From an uncultured Hyphomicrobiales bacterium (GTDB lineage: Bacteria; Pseudomonadota; Alphaproteobacteria; Rhizobiales; Xanthobacteraceae): a stretch of DNA of 64,000 nucleotides. This document shows positions 26,907 through 36,810 of this stretch, piece after piece. The stretch is from contig CAIRGJ010000002.1 of the NCBI GenBank assembly GCA_903878085.1, positions 1-64,000 on the forward strand, in the 5' to 3' direction. Each line of letters begins with the position of its first letter. The first letter of the stretch is position 1. Under the pieces are notes generated by a model. It worked only from the letters and a program-made list of their open reading frames with translations, was not told where the DNA came from and searched no databases. The position numbers and the translations under genes were made by a program.

Positions 26907-27419
26907 TTAAGACTGGTGCCAGGCGTAGGCGACCTTATCGAGCGTCTTGGCGCCGAACTTCTCGGACGAACGCGCGACGGCGCGGCCGCCGAGGGTGCGA
27001 TAGAATTCCATCGCCGGCTCGTTGTCGGACAAAGCCCAGACCACGAGGGTCTTCAAGCCGCTCTGCACCAGATCCTTGCGCGCCGCGGTGAACAGGCGGC
27101 GGCCGAAGCCCAGCCCCTGGAATTCAGGACGCAGGTACAGTTCGTAGACTTCGCCTTCGTAGAACAGGCTGCGCGCGCGGTTGCGGCCGTAATTGGCGTA
27201 GCCGGCGACCTTGTCGCCGAATTGCAGAATGGTGATGCGGCTGCCTTTGCGGATGGCGCTATCCCACCATTCCGGTCCGCGGCGGTTGATCAGCTTGTCG
27301 AGTTCGTTGCCGGGGATGATGCCCTGATAGGCCGCGCGCCATGCCTCATCATGTGTGCTGGCGACCTCCAACGAGTCGGATGTCTTGGCGCGGCGAATCT
27401 CGATGAGGGTCGTGCTCAT
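26907..27419 (-). CDS. GNAT family N-acetyltransferase
   Basis: 170-residue acetyltransferase with the acetyl-CoA-binding motif A in LYLRPEFQGLGFGRRLF and motif B in LVVWALSDNEPAMEFYRTLGG. Acceptor unknown; residues before motif A (EGEVYELYL) are typical for small-molecule or N-terminal amine acetylation. It converges on the secreted-protein gene with a 6-nt gap and no visible terminator. Confidence 0.88.
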   Translation of the reverse strand: MSTTLIEIRRAKTSDSLEVASTHDEAWRAAYQGIIPGNELDKLINRRGPEWWDSAIRKGSRITILQFGDKVAGYANYGRNRARSLFYEGEVYELYLRPEFQGLGFGRRLFTAARKDLVQSGLKTLVVWALSDNEPAMEFYRTLGGRAVARSSEKFGAKTLDKVAYAWHQS

Positions 27420-27723
27420 TGCAGAATAGAAGCAACGAACCTCGCGCCCTTCAAGCCCTATCGTTAATGATGGGTTAACGGTGTGGATTACTGGCCACAG
27501 CGGGCGGAAACGCCAATGCTATCGCAGGGAAAATGAGCACCCTGCCGCCGCTGAATGCAGGTTTTGGCGCTTCCGGCGGCACTGCCGGATGTCGGCTGGC
27601 AGACTTAGCGGCCAAAAAAACCGCAAACTGATTCGACCTGTGCCGAAACGGAGCAGGTGCCCCGGCCAAAGTCGGAATTGAGCCGCGCGGGGGAAAACTC
27701 CCCGCGCGACTCAAGGAAGAGCG
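27420..27723. other. Gene-free stretch between GNAT and typA
   Basis: About 300 nt with no convincing gene on either strand. It holds the promoter side of the GNAT gene (low-GC TTAATGATGGGTTAACG near 27464-27480) and the hairpin ending typA (27680-27712). Confidence 0.5.
27680..27712 (-). terminator. Hairpin downstream of typA
   Basis: Arms CGCGCGGGG (27684-27692) and CCCCGCGCG (27700-27708), extended by GAG/CTC, loop GAAAACT. It lies 12 nt past the typA stop. No T-run follows, so termination may be weak. Confidence 0.55.
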
Positions 27724-29556
27724 TCAGGCCACCTCGGACTGCGCGGCCTTTGACCGGTCGTTACGCTTGCGGTCGGTCTCGTCCAACAGCTGCTTGCGCA
27801 GGCGGATCGACGATGGCGTCACCTCGACCAGTTCGTCGTCCTGGATATAGGCCAGCGCCTTTTCCAGCGGCATGCGGATCGGCGGCGTCAGGCGCACCGC
27901 CTCGTCCTTCGACGTGGTGCGGATGTTGGTGAGCTGCTTGCCCTTGAGCACGTTGATGACGAGATCGTTGTCGCGGGTGTGTTCGCCGACGATCATGCCT
28001 TTGTAGACCTTCCAACCCGGCTCGATCATCATCGGGCCGCGGTCTTCCAGGTTCCACAACGCGTAGGCAACGGCTTCGCCCTGGTCGTTCGAGATCAAGA
28101 CGCCGTTGCGGCGGCCCTGGATCGCGCCCTTGTGCGGCTCATAGGAGTGGAAAATCCGGTTCATGATGGCGGTGCCGCGCGTGTCGGTGAGCAGTTCGCC
28201 CTGGTAGCCGATCAGTCCGCGGGTCGGTGCGTAGAACACCATGCGCACGCGTCCGCCGCCCGACGGCTTGAGCTCGATCATCTCGCCCTTGCGCTCGGAC
28301 ATCTTCTGCACGACGACGCCGGAGTGCACTTCATCGACGTCGATCGTGACTTCCTCGATCGGCTCTTCCAATTCGCCGGCTTCGTTATTGCGAAGCAAAA
28401 CCTTCGGCCGCGACACCGACAATTCGAAGCCTTCGCGGCGCATGGTCTCGATCAGAATGCCGAGCTGCAATTCGCCGCGGCCTGCGACTTCCATCGCGTC
28501 CTTGTCGTCCGACTCGCGTACGCGCAGCGCCACGTTGCCTTCGGCCTCGCGCAGCAGACGGTCGCGAATCATGCGGCCGGTGACCTTGGTGCCTTCGGTG
28601 CCGGCCAACGGCGAATCGTTGACGCGGAACGTCATCGCCAGCGTCGGCGGATCGATCGGCTGCGCCGCGATCGGCGTATTCACCGACGGGTCGCAAATGG
28701 TGTGGGCGACGGTGGCGTTCGGCAGGCCGGCCAGCGCGACGATGTCGCCGGCTTCGGCTTCCTCAAGCGGCACGCGCTCAAGGCCGCGGAATGCCAGCAC
28801 CTTGGTGATGCGGCCGGTTTCGACAGTCTTGCCTTCGCGATCGAGCACTTTGACGGTCTGGTTCGGCTTCACCGAGCCGGACGAGATGCGGCCGGTGATG
28901 ATGCGGCCGAGGAAGTTGTTGGCTTCGATGATGGTGCCGAGCAGGCGGAACGGACCTTCTTCGACGACCGGCGCCTTGACGTGGCTCAGTACCATGTCGA
29001 ACAGCGGCTGCATGCCGTCGTCGTGCGAACCTTCGAGCGTCGTGGCCATCCAGCCTTGCTTGGCCGAGCCGTAAAGAATCGGGAAATCGAGTTGTTCGTC
29101 GGTGGCGTCGAGCGCGGCGAACAGGTCGAACACCTCGTTGATGACTTCGACCGGGCGGGCGTCGGGACGGTCGACCTTGTTGATGACGACGATGGGCTTG
29201 AGGCCCATGCGCAACGCCTTCGACACCACGAATTTGGTTTGCGGCAGCGGACCCTCGGCGGCGTCGACCAGCACCAGCGCGCCGTCCACCATGTTCAGGA
29301 TGCGCTCGACCTCGCCGCCGAAATCGGCGTGGCCCGGCGTGTCGACGATGTTGATGCGGGTGCCTTTCCATTCGACCGAGGCGGCCTTGGCCAGAATGGT
29401 GATGCCGCGTTCGCGCTCGAGGTCGTTGGAGTCCATCGCGCGTTCGACCTGGCGCTCGTTGGCGCGGTAAACGCCGGACTGCTGCAAGAGACGGTCGACG
29501 AGCGTGGTTTTGCCATGGTCGACGTGTGCGATAATGGCGATGTTACGAATATTCAT
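27724..29556 (-). CDS. typA: Translational GTPase TypA/BipA
   Basis: 610-residue ribosome-associated GTPase related to EF-G, needed for ribosome assembly and stress growth. G1 AHVDHGKTT (10-18), G2 RGITI, G3 DTPGHADFGGEVER, G4 NKVDRPDAR, then EF-G-like domains II, III and V and the TypA-specific C-terminal domain. The C-terminus is extended by a Lys/Arg-rich tail. A palindromic repeat lies in its 5' region (29571-29619). Confidence 0.97.
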   Translation of the reverse strand: MNIRNIAIIAHVDHGKTTLVDRLLQQSGVYRANERQVERAMDSNDLERERGITILAKAASVEWKGTRINIVDTPGHADFGGEVERILNMVDGALVLVDAAEGPLPQTKFVVSKALRMGLKPIVVINKVDRPDARPVEVINEVFDLFAALDATDEQLDFPILYGSAKQGWMATTLEGSHDDGMQPLFDMVLSHVKAPVVEEGPFRLLGTIIEANNFLGRIITGRISSGSVKPNQTVKVLDREGKTVETGRITKVLAFRGLERVPLEEAEAGDIVALAGLPNATVAHTICDPSVNTPIAAQPIDPPTLAMTFRVNDSPLAGTEGTKVTGRMIRDRLLREAEGNVALRVRESDDKDAMEVAGRGELQLGILIETMRREGFELSVSRPKVLLRNNEAGELEEPIEEVTIDVDEVHSGVVVQKMSERKGEMIELKPSGGGRVRMVFYAPTRGLIGYQGELLTDTRGTAIMNRIFHSYEPHKGAIQGRRNGVLISNDQGEAVAYALWNLEDRGPMMIEPGWKVYKGMIVGEHTRDNDLVINVLKGKQLTNIRTTSKDEAVRLTPPIRMPLEKALAYIQDDELVEVTPSSIRLRKQLLDETDRKRNDRSKAAQSEVA

Positions 29557-29570
29557 CAGAATTTTCCTTC

Positions 29571-29619
29571 GCGCATGACCTTTACCGAAAACCGGTACCC
29601 ACTTTTCGGGGTCATGCGC
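29571..29619. repeat. Dispersed palindrome, second copy of the 9535-9578 family
   Basis: Perfect ends GCGCATGAC (29571-29579) and GTCATGCGC (29611-29619) around CCGAAAACCGG.ACCCACTTTTCGG. It lies just upstream of typA, so any leader of typA would contain it. Confidence 0.75.
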
Positions 29620-29831
29620 TGTGTTCCAAAAATCAAAGCGCGGGCCTTTTTCGGGGCCCGCGACGCGAAGTGCTGTTGCGGCGCAATATAGTCACGAAAC
29701 AGCCGGAAGCAACCGGCGAATAGCATGCCGCCGCAACGAGGTTAAACCCGCGCAGCGCCAAAAGCCGGTAAAACCGGCTCAATTCGGCCTAGAAGCGCCT
29801 GGCAGAGGTGGTATCCGGCCAAGATCGGGCT

Positions 29832-31430
29832 TTAGGCCAACTTCGGGTCGAGCGTCGTCGACCAAAGCGAGCGGTCGTCGACGTCTTTGAGCGTCACCGT
29901 CATCTGCTCGGTGGCGCCGTCGATGCCGACCTGGCCGAAGAACTGCATGCCCTCGCTGGGCGGCAGGTTCTGGCCTTGCTCCTTGCTCGGCGCCTTGATG
30001 TAGACGAGCTGCGGCCCGAAGGTCTTATCGAGCTGATTGGGACCGAAGGTGCCGGCGTGAATCGGGCCGGAGATGAATTCCCAGAACGGCTCGAAATCCT
30101 GGAACGCCGCCTTGTTCGGATCGTAGTAGTGCGCGGCGGTGTAGTGAACGTCCGCGGTCAGCCAAACGGTATTGCGCACGCCGGCGTGTTTGATGAACGA
30201 CAGCAGATCGGCGATCTCAAGCTCGCGGCCGAGCGGGGCGCCGTCATCGCCCTGGGCGACAGCCTCGACGCCCCAGTTGCGCGCGCCATCGTAGACGACC
30301 AGCAGACTGATCGGCATGTCGGCGGCGATGACTTTCCAGGTCGCGCGTGAATTCAGCAGCTCGCGTTTGAGCCAGGCTATCTGCTGCGGCCCCAGGAAAT
30401 ACGAGTTCGGTCCGTAGGCGGCGTCCTTGCCTTCGGCGTTCGGGCCGCGATAGCTGCGCATATCGAGCATGAACACGTCGAGCAGCGGGCCGTAGGAAAT
30501 CTTGCGATAGACCCGGCCCGGTTCGAGCTGGGTCTCGCGCATCGGCATGTATTCATGGAAGGCGCGGCCGGAGCGCGCCGCCAGCAGCAAGCCGTTTTTC
30601 TCGACATATTTTTTGGCGACCAATTCGGCGCGCGTCATCGGTTCGCCCGGCCACCAATTATTGTACACTTCGTGGTCGTCCCACTGCGTGAAAATCGGCA
30701 CCTCGGCATTGAACGCGCGCACATTCTTGTCGAGCAGATTGTATTTGTAGTTGCCGCGAAATTCGGCGAGCGTTTCGGCCGGCTTCGATTTGTCTTCGGT
30801 GACGACGTTGCGCCAGATCTCGCCATTCGGCATCTTCTTCTCGGCGTCGATCGCGCCGTCGGCGTAGATATTGTCGCCGCTGTGAATGAAAAAGTCCGGC
30901 CGGTTCTTGAGCATGGTGGCGTAGGTGCGCATGCCGCCGCGCGCCTCGTCGATGCCCCAGCCTTGACCCGCGGTATCGCCCGACCAGATGAAGTTGATCG
31001 AGCGCTTGTCGCTCGGCGCGGTGCGGAAGCGGCCGACCGCGGGCTCGCCAACGACGGTCGGCGCAGACAAATCCTGGAAGCGCACGCGGTAGAACATGTC
31101 CTGTCCGGCGGGCAGGCCGTCAACCAGCGCCTTGGCGGTGAAATCGCTTTCCGGCAGCGCATCGACGAAGGTGCCGCTGTGGATCGTCTTGAAGCTGTCG
31201 GTGGTGGAAAATTCGATCATCATGCGCGACGGGCGATCGGCGCGCGACCAGACCACGCCGGAGTCGACCGAAACATCGCCGGACTGCACGCCGTGGGTGA
31301 TCGCCGGCCGGTCGTTGGCGCGGCTCAGGAACGGAGTGGCAATACCGCCGACCGCCGTGAACGCCGTGGTGGCCGCACTGGTCGCCAGGAACCGCCGGCG
31401 TGTCGTACCCGAGATGCTGCGTTCACTCAT
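29832..31430 (-). CDS. Alkaline phosphatase D family protein (PhoD-like)
   Basis: 532-residue secreted phosphodiesterase/phosphomonoesterase. ATG 31428-31430 follows a GGAGG; another ATG 12 nt upstream precedes that site. Tat signal TTRRRFLATSA (9-19), then the PhoD N-terminal domain (HGVQSGDVS, VVWSRAD) and the metallophosphatase core with FIHSGDNIYADG, TQWDDHEVYNNW and WLTADVHYTAAHYY as metal ligands. Likely periplasmic, Ca/Fe-dependent, for organic phosphate use. No Pho box was found by eye. Confidence 0.93.
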   Translation of the reverse strand: MSERSISGTTRRRFLATSAATTAFTAVGGIATPFLSRANDRPAITHGVQSGDVSVDSGVVWSRADRPSRMMIEFSTTDSFKTIHSGTFVDALPESDFTAKALVDGLPAGQDMFYRVRFQDLSAPTVVGEPAVGRFRTAPSDKRSINFIWSGDTAGQGWGIDEARGGMRTYATMLKNRPDFFIHSGDNIYADGAIDAEKKMPNGEIWRNVVTEDKSKPAETLAEFRGNYKYNLLDKNVRAFNAEVPIFTQWDDHEVYNNWWPGEPMTRAELVAKKYVEKNGLLLAARSGRAFHEYMPMRETQLEPGRVYRKISYGPLLDVFMLDMRSYRGPNAEGKDAAYGPNSYFLGPQQIAWLKRELLNSRATWKVIAADMPISLLVVYDGARNWGVEAVAQGDDGAPLGRELEIADLLSFIKHAGVRNTVWLTADVHYTAAHYYDPNKAAFQDFEPFWEFISGPIHAGTFGPNQLDKTFGPQLVYIKAPSKEQGQNLPPSEGMQFFGQVGIDGATEQMTVTLKDVDDRSLWSTTLDPKLA

Positions 31431-31517
31431 GTCCGCCTCCATTTTGAATTGGAAGCGGGAAGGTATTGGCCGGTGCTGACAGGCGCTCGACGGTGGCGTG
31501 ACGAAACGGTGACGGGT

Positions 31518-32636
31518 TCAGGCGCCTGCCGGGCGGCTCCACGGGCCCGGGCTGACCCCTTTGGGAAGGGCGTTCTGCAGCATCACCATTTCGGCAATAG
31601 TTTCGCCGGTGACCAGCCCCACCAGCCGGCCGGCCGGGTCGGTAATGCCGACGGCGGGGGCCTGTTTTTGCATCAAGAGTTTGAACGCGTCCTCGAGCGA
31701 CTGCCGGTGGCCGATCGTCGGCAACTCGGCGACTTGCGCCTCGGCGATCCGGGCCTGGGGGCCCAGCGTCTTGATGGCGCGGATGATTTCGCCGCGGTCC
31801 AGCACCCCGGTCAGTTTGCCGGCGCGGTCCACCACCGGGAACTCGCCCTGGCCGGTCTGCAGCAAAGTCTGCACCGCCTCGTCCAGATGCGCCTCCGGCG
31901 TGAGGGTGGCGAACTGCGTCATCATCGCGTGGCTCACCGGCACGCCGCGCGATACGGCGCGCAGCGCCACCATATGCGCCTCCGATGACGCGGCGAGATA
32001 AACGAAGATCGCGATGAAGATGAGGACCGGGTTGTACATGAGCCCGATGAAGCCCAGCGCGAAGGCGACGAACTGGCCGATGGCGGCGGCGATTTCGGTG
32101 GCGCGCACATAGCCGAGCCGGCTCGCCAGCAGCGCGCGCAACACGCGGCCGCCGTCCATCGGGAATGCCGGGATCATATTGAACAGCGCGAGGAACAGAT
32201 TGACGGCCGCCAGCCGGTCCACCAGCGCGATCTGCGCATTGTCGACCGCGGCCGCTGCGGCCGGTTGCAGATGCGCGCCGGCAAAGACGACGAGCACGAT
32301 GGTGATGACGACATTCACCAGCGGCCCGGCAATGGCGACGAGAAATTCCTGGCCCGGCTCTTCCGGGATGCGTTCGAGCTGCGCCACGCCGCCGATCGGC
32401 AGCAACGTGACATAAGGTGTCGGCACGCCGAAGGCGCGCGCGGTGAAGATGTGGCCGAACTCATGCAGCAGCACGCAGAGGAACAGCAGCACCATGAAAA
32501 TGAGGCTGTCCCAGGCGGTTGCCGCGCCGCCCGAGGCGTAGCTGGCGGCAAAGATCCAGGCGAGAAACAGCAGGAAGGTGATGTGGACGCGCACGACGGT
32601 GCCCGCCACCTTGCCGATATTCAATGACCAGGACAT
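31518..32636 (-). CDS. Site-2 protease (M50) with tandem CBS domains
   Basis: 372-residue intramembrane zinc protease. HEFGH (58-62) and the second ligand motif [11 protein letters not shown] (152-163) define the S2P active site among about six membrane spans (1-225). Two CBS domains follow (about 230-345; e.g. [19 protein letters not shown] and [20 protein letters not shown]), as in archaeal/bacterial CBS-S2P enzymes, where nucleotides may regulate access. Substrate unknown. Confidence 0.93.
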   Translation of the reverse strand: MSWSLNIGKVAGTVVRVHITFLLFLAWIFAASYASGGAATAWDSLIFMVLLFLCVLLHEFGHIFTARAFGVPTPYVTLLPIGGVAQLERIPEEPGQEFLVAIAGPLVNVVITIVLVVFAGAHLQPAAAAAVDNAQIALVDRLAAVNLFLALFNMIPAFPMDGGRVLRALLASRLGYVRATEIAAAIGQFVAFALGFIGLMYNPVLIFIAIFVYLAASSEAHMVALRAVSRGVPVSHAMMTQFATLTPEAHLDEAVQTLLQTGQGEFPVVDRAGKLTGVLDRGEIIRAIKTLGPQARIAEAQVAELPTIGHRQSLEDAFKLLMQKQAPAVGITDPAGRLVGLVTGETIAEMVMLQNALPKGVSPGPWSRPAGA

Positions 32637-32728
32637 GGGAGCCTCGTAAGATCGGAAACGTCATCTAAAGCTAGGATCAGTGCGGACCCATTGCGAGGGT
32701 CGCACGTCGGCTTCATGAGGATTATGAC

Positions 32729-33019
32729 ATGGCGCAAAAACTGACAGCGGAGGCCCGCAAGGCCGCCTTAGGCAAGCTCGTGCACTGGTCCGAAGTGCCG
32801 GGGCGCGACGCCATCACGCGCAAATTCACCTTCAAGAATTTCAATGAGGCCTTCGGCTTCATGACCCGTGTGGCGCTGGTGGCGGAAAAGATGGATCACC
32901 ATCCGGAGTGGTTCAATGTCTACAAGACCGTCGAGGTGACGCTGTCGACCCATGACGCCGGCGGGCTGTCCGAACTCGACATCAAGCTCGCCGAAGCGAT
33001 GGATAAATTGGCGGGGTGA
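32729..33019 (+). CDS. phhB: 4a-hydroxytetrahydrobiopterin dehydratase (PCD/DCoH)
   Basis: 96-residue pterin-4a-carbinolamine dehydratase. The active-site segment [34 protein letters not shown]... is intact, with the DHHPEW histidines and the later His of STHD. It regenerates quinonoid dihydrobiopterin; as there is no phhA nearby it may serve molybdopterin or phenylalanine hydroxylase elsewhere. The low-cost reading is a housekeeping pterin-repair enzyme. Confidence 0.93.
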   Translation: MAQKLTAEARKAALGKLVHWSEVPGRDAITRKFTFKNFNEAFGFMTRVALVAEKMDHHPEWFNVYKTVEVTLSTHDAGGLSELDIKLAEAMDKLAG

Positions 33020-33026
33020 TTTTTCT

Positions 33027-33122
33027 GTCGTCCCGGGCGAGCGTCAGCGAGGCCCGGGACCCATACTCCGTGACCCATCGATAGGCCGCGGCGTATGGGT
33101 CCCCGCTTTCGCGGGGACGACA
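33027..33122. repeat. REP-like family 2, full copy
   Basis: GTCGTCCCGGGCGAGCG...GAGGCCCGGGACCCATACTCC, then GTATGGGTCCCCGCTTTCGC followed by GGGGACGAC. Two hairpins; the inner CCCATAC/GTATGGG pair spans it. The right half matches the element at 17763-17851. Confidence 0.75.
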
Positions 33123-33246
33123 GCAAAATCAACTAGGCGTGCGTCATCGGCCCTGTTCTTTGCGGCGCGCGGGGACAATTTTTCGGCAGCAGCGGGTCGC
33201 TGCAGCGCAGCCTTGCGTCCGGCTAAATCGCCGCCACATAAGCGCT

Positions 33247-33597
33247 ATGGCATTCACACGCGCGAGCTTTTGGCGGCGGGACGATGGTGGCGACGGCGCC
33301 TTGCAGCGCAGTTTTTGGCGCAAGCTGCGCCGCGTCGCGGCGCGCATTCCCTTCGCCGAAGATGTGCTGGCGGCCTATTACTGCGCCTTCGATCGCGAAA
33401 CGCCGCTGCACGTGAAGGCGACGCTGGTTGGTGCAATCGCCTACTTCGTGCTGCCGCTCGATGCCATTCCCGACGTGCTGCCGGTGCTCGGATTCACCGA
33501 CGATGCTGCGGTCTTGGCGACCGCGATCAAGCTGGTCGCCGGTCACATTCTTCCGGCACATAAAGAAGCGGCGCGCGACGCCTTGAACCGGCTTTAA
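33247..33597 (+). CDS. YkvA family (DUF1232) protein
   Basis: 116 residues from ATG 33247. The DUF1232 core is DRETPLHVKATLVGAIAYFVLPLDAIPDVLPVLGFTDDAAVL in two runs (about 54-95), a hydrophobic helix pair typical of YkvA-like proteins of unknown function. Weak Shine-Dalgarno. Its stop overlaps the convergent quinone oxidoreductase stop in a shared TTAA (33594-33597). Confidence 0.85.
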   Translation: MAFTRASFWRRDDGGDGALQRSFWRKLRRVAARIPFAEDVLAAYYCAFDRETPLHVKATLVGAIAYFVLPLDAIPDVLPVLGFTDDAAVLATAIKLVAGHILPAHKEAARDALNRL

Positions 33598-34568
33598 AGC
33601 CGCAAGATCACCTTGCCCATCACCTGGCGCGCGGCGATGGCCTTGAGCGCGGCCGGCGCCTCGGCCAGCGGATAGACCGCGTGCACATGCGACGACAGTC
33701 TGCCTTCCGCTACCCAAGCCAACAATTGTTCGGTGTTGGCGCGGTGGCCTTGCGGATTACGCTCGGTCCATGACCCCCAGTACACGCCGAGCACGTCGCA
33801 GCCTTTGAGCAGCACCAGATTGAGCGGCAGCTTGGGGATTTCGCCAGCGGCAAAACCAACGACGAGAAAACGTCCTTCCCACGCAATCGCGCGCAAGGCG
33901 GCTTCGGCGTAAGAGCCGCCGACCGGATCGTAGATCACGTCGGGGCCTTGGCCCTTGGTGGCGCGCCGCAAGGCTTCTTTCAAATCCTCGGCGGCGTAAT
34001 CGATGCCGTCGTCGGCGCCATGGTCACGCGCGAACGCGATCTTCTTCGGCGATGACGCGCAGGCGATGACCCGCGCGCCCATGATCTTGCCGAGTTCGAC
34101 GGCGGCGAGTCCGGCGCCGCCCGAGGCGCCGAGCACGGCGAGGGTCTCGCCGCTCTTGAGTTTGGCGCGATCCTTCAGCGCATGCAGCGTGGTGCCGTAG
34201 GTGACGCACAGGCCGGCGGCGCGGTCGAAATCGAGGCTGTCTGGAATTTTGACGATCTTCTCGACGGCGATGGCGACGCGCTCGCGCGCCGCGCCATAGC
34301 GGCAATAGCCGAGCACGCGGTCGCCGATCTTGAGCGACGTCACGCCGCTGCCGAGACTCTCGACTATGCCCGCGAATTCCGCCGACGGCGAGAACGGCAT
34401 CGGCGGCTTGGTTTGATACTTGCCGGCGATGATCAGCGTGTCGAAGAAATTCAGCGCGGCGGCGTGGACGCGCACCACCGCTTCGCCGGCCGCGGGCGTG
34501 GGATCGGCGATGTCGGCGATTTCGAGATCGTCGGGCGTGCCGTAACGGGTGCAGAGCAGGGCTTTCAT
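33594..34568 (-). CDS. NADPH:quinone oxidoreductase family protein (zeta-crystallin type MDR)
   Basis: 324-residue medium-chain reductase without zinc ligands. GroES-like N-terminal domain (VRVHAAALNFFDTLIIAGKY), then the Rossmann motif AVLGASGGAGLAAVELGKIMGA (about 143-164) and the family YDPVGG segment. Such enzymes reduce quinones or enoyl substrates with NADPH. It converges with the YkvA gene. No operon partner. Confidence 0.92.
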   Translation of the reverse strand: MKALLCTRYGTPDDLEIADIADPTPAAGEAVVRVHAAALNFFDTLIIAGKYQTKPPMPFSPSAEFAGIVESLGSGVTSLKIGDRVLGYCRYGAARERVAIAVEKIVKIPDSLDFDRAAGLCVTYGTTLHALKDRAKLKSGETLAVLGASGGAGLAAVELGKIMGARVIACASSPKKIAFARDHGADDGIDYAAEDLKEALRRATKGQGPDVIYDPVGGSYAEAALRAIAWEGRFLVVGFAAGEIPKLPLNLVLLKGCDVLGVYWGSWTERNPQGHRANTEQLLAWVAEGRLSSHVHAVYPLAEAPAALKAIAARQVMGKVILRL

Positions 34569-34751
34569 GGTGGGCTTTGGCGTCCGGGGTTGAAGTGGCA
34601 GGGGAACGGGCGGCGTTAACTTTTGCTGGCTAGGATCGCCGGCGGCAGAACGCCGCCTTCACATTGTCGATTTTCGCCCATAATGGGCTACTATCCAGCG
34701 ACGTCCGCGAGCCGAATTCAAGTCCAACCTCAATACAGCCGGTAGAGCCCG

Positions 34752-35373
34752 ATGACGAAGAAGTTTTGGCTAAGCCCCGCGATTGCATTGTTGGCCGTTG
34801 TGGCCTGCGCCGGCGCAGCCTCTGCGCAGGCAGCAAAGCCCGAGGCCAAACCTGCGGCCCCCGAAAGCGGCGGCCAAGCCGGCGGCGCCGAAGGCCGAGG
34901 CCAAGCCGAAATCGGGCGATCCGACCGAACAGGCGGTGCTGCTCGGCCAGTTCGACGGCTGGGGCGCCTACAAGGCGACGCCCGGCGGCAAGAAGGTCTG
35001 TTTCGCACTGGCCAAGCCGACCTCGGCGACGACCGATCCGGCCAACAAAAAGCGCGATCCGTCCTACGCCTTCATCTCGACGCGGCCGGCCGAGAAGGTG
35101 AAGAACGAAGTCTCGGTGATCGTCGGCTATCCGCAGAAGAGCGGCGCGGATGCCGTGGCCGCCATCGGCGGCGTCAGCTACGTGATGTACACCCAGAACG
35201 ACGGCGCCTGGGTCAAGAATGCCGCCGATGAGGCCAAGATGGTCAGCGCCATGCGCAACGGCGGCGAGCTGGTCGTGAAGAGCGAATCCGGCAAGGGCAC
35301 CAAAAGTACCGACACCTTCTCGCTCAAGGGCATTGGCCCCGCGCTCAACAAGGTCGCCGAGGAGTGCAAGTAA
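34752..35373 (+). pseudogene. IalB-family (invasion-associated locus B) secreted protein, apparent one-base frameshift
   Basis: Signal peptide and linker are in one frame (MTKKFWLSPAIALLAVVACA...ASAQAAKPEAKPAAP), the mature domain in the +1 frame (EQAVLLGQFDGWGAYKATPG, KVCFALAKP, AFISTRPAEKVKNEVSVI, NGGELVVKS, KGIGPALNKVAEECK). The frames meet at a run of five C at 34858-34862; with four C the product is continuous, about 206 residues, with a repeated Ala-Lys-Pro linker (KPAAPKAAAKPAAPKAEAKP). Upstream ATG 34752. Explanations are a homopolymer sequencing error, a real null mutation or phase variation. IalB proteins are periplasmic and linked to host invasion in Bartonella; the role here is unknown. 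Confidence 0.8.
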
Positions 35374-35433
35374 GACCTCCGCACCCTATATTGTCGTCAG
35401 AACCGCCAGGGGCGGACGGGACGACCTGATCTC

Positions 35434-36678
35434 ATGAGCACAGTCGAAATCGCATCGGACGCGGCCCAATCGCCGGCAGGCTTCGTCGAGAAGGCGCCGC
35501 TCGAGCGCTATGTCGAGCCGGATAAGCCGTCGCTGATCGGGCTCACCCGCAAGCAGCTTACCGCGGTGCTGGGCGCCATCGGCGTGCCGGAAGCGCAGCG
35601 CAAGATGCGCGTGCAGCAGCTCTGGCACTGGATGTATTTCCGCGGCTTCACCGAATTCGCCGAGATGACCAGCGTGTCGAAGGAACTGCGCGCGGAACTC
35701 GCGCAACGCTTCACGCTGGCGCGTCCGGACGTGGTGGCCGAACAGATTTCGGTCGACGGCACGCGCAAATGGCTGCTGCGGCTGGCGGGCGATCCGGACA
35801 GCAAGCTGCCGCACGACGTCGAGTGCGTCTACATTCCCGACACCGAGCGCGGCACGCTGTGCGTCTCCAGCCAGGTCGGCTGCACGCTGACCTGTTCGTT
35901 CTGCCATACCGGCACGCAACGCCTGGTGCGCAATCTCACCGCCGGCGAGATCGTCGGCCAGATCATGGTGGCGCGCGACCGCATGGGCGACTGGCCGGGC
36001 GGCACGCGGCCGACCGACGGCGTGGTGCCGAGCGGCGACCGCTGCGTCACCAACGTGGTGATGATGGGCATGGGCGAGCCGCTGTATAATCTCGACGCGG
36101 TGCGCGACGCGCTGCTGATCGTCTCCGATGGCGATGGCCTCGGTATTTCCAAGCGCCGCATCACGTTGTCGACCTCCGGCGTGGTGCCCAACATCGAGCG
36201 CGCCGGCAACGAGATCGGCTGCATGCTGGCGGTGTCGCTGCACGCGGTGCGTAACGAGTTGCGCAACGAACTGGTGCCGCTCAACCGCAAATATCCGATT
36301 GAAATGCTGATGGAGGCGTGCCGCAATTATCCTGGCGCGTCGAACGCCAAGCGCATCACCTTCGAATACGTCATGCTCAAGGGCGTCAACGATTCGATCG
36401 AAGACGCCAAGGCGCTGGTGCGGCTCTTGAAAGGCATTCACGCCAAGATCAATCTCATTCCGTTCAATCCCTGGCCCGGCACCAAATATGAATGCTCGGA
36501 CTGGGAGCAGATCGAGAAGTTCTCTGCGGTGGTGTTCGACGCCGGCTATGCGTCGCCGGTGCGCACGCCGCGCGGCCGCGACATTCTCGCCGCCTGCGGC
36601 CAGCTCAAGAGCGCGACCGAGAAACTGTCCGCCCGCGAGCGCATGGCGCTACGCGCCATGGCGATGACGGATGAGTGA
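35434..36678 (+). CDS. rlmN: 23S rRNA (adenine(2503)-C(2))-methyltransferase RlmN
   Basis: 414-residue radical-SAM methyltransferase modifying A2503 of 23S rRNA and A37 of some tRNAs. [4Fe-4S] ligands C150-xxx-C154-xx-C157 in [22 protein letters not shown], and the C-terminal methylatable cysteine in [12 protein letters not shown] are present. N-terminal helical domain (30-110) carries [16 protein letters not shown]. Length is normal. It is followed by a family 1 repeat. Confidence 0.96.
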   Translation: MSTVEIASDAAQSPAGFVEKAPLERYVEPDKPSLIGLTRKQLTAVLGAIGVPEAQRKMRVQQLWHWMYFRGFTEFAEMTSVSKELRAELAQRFTLARPDVVAEQISVDGTRKWLLRLAGDPDSKLPHDVECVYIPDTERGTLCVSSQVGCTLTCSFCHTGTQRLVRNLTAGEIVGQIMVARDRMGDWPGGTRPTDGVVPSGDRCVTNVVMMGMGEPLYNLDAVRDALLIVSDGDGLGISKRRITLSTSGVVPNIERAGNEIGCMLAVSLHAVRNELRNELVPLNRKYPIEMLMEACRNYPGASNAKRITFEYVMLKGVNDSIEDAKALVRLLKGIHAKINLIPFNPWPGTKYECSDWEQIEKFSAVVFDAGYASPVRTPRGRDILAACGQLKSATEKLSARERMALRAMAMTDE

Positions 36679-36694
36679 TCGTCAGAAGTAATTG

Positions 36695-36796
36695 CCGTCA
36701 TCACCGGGCCACCGCAAAGCGGCGAGCCCCGGTGATCCCGATAAGATAGGTACTGCGCCCCTAAGCGAGATGGCCGGGACAAGCCCGGCCATGACA
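36695..36796. repeat. REP-like family 1, copy B
   Basis: TCATCACCGGGC...CCCCGGTGATCCC then CCTAAGCGAGATGGCCGGGACAAGCCCGGCCATGACAA. It shares about 20 bases (CCTAAGCGAGATGGCCGGGA) with the 14945-15066 copy, in the same order. It lies just before a membrane-protein gene. Confidence 0.75.
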
Positions 36797-36810
36797 ACTG
36801 GAAGTCTTCA

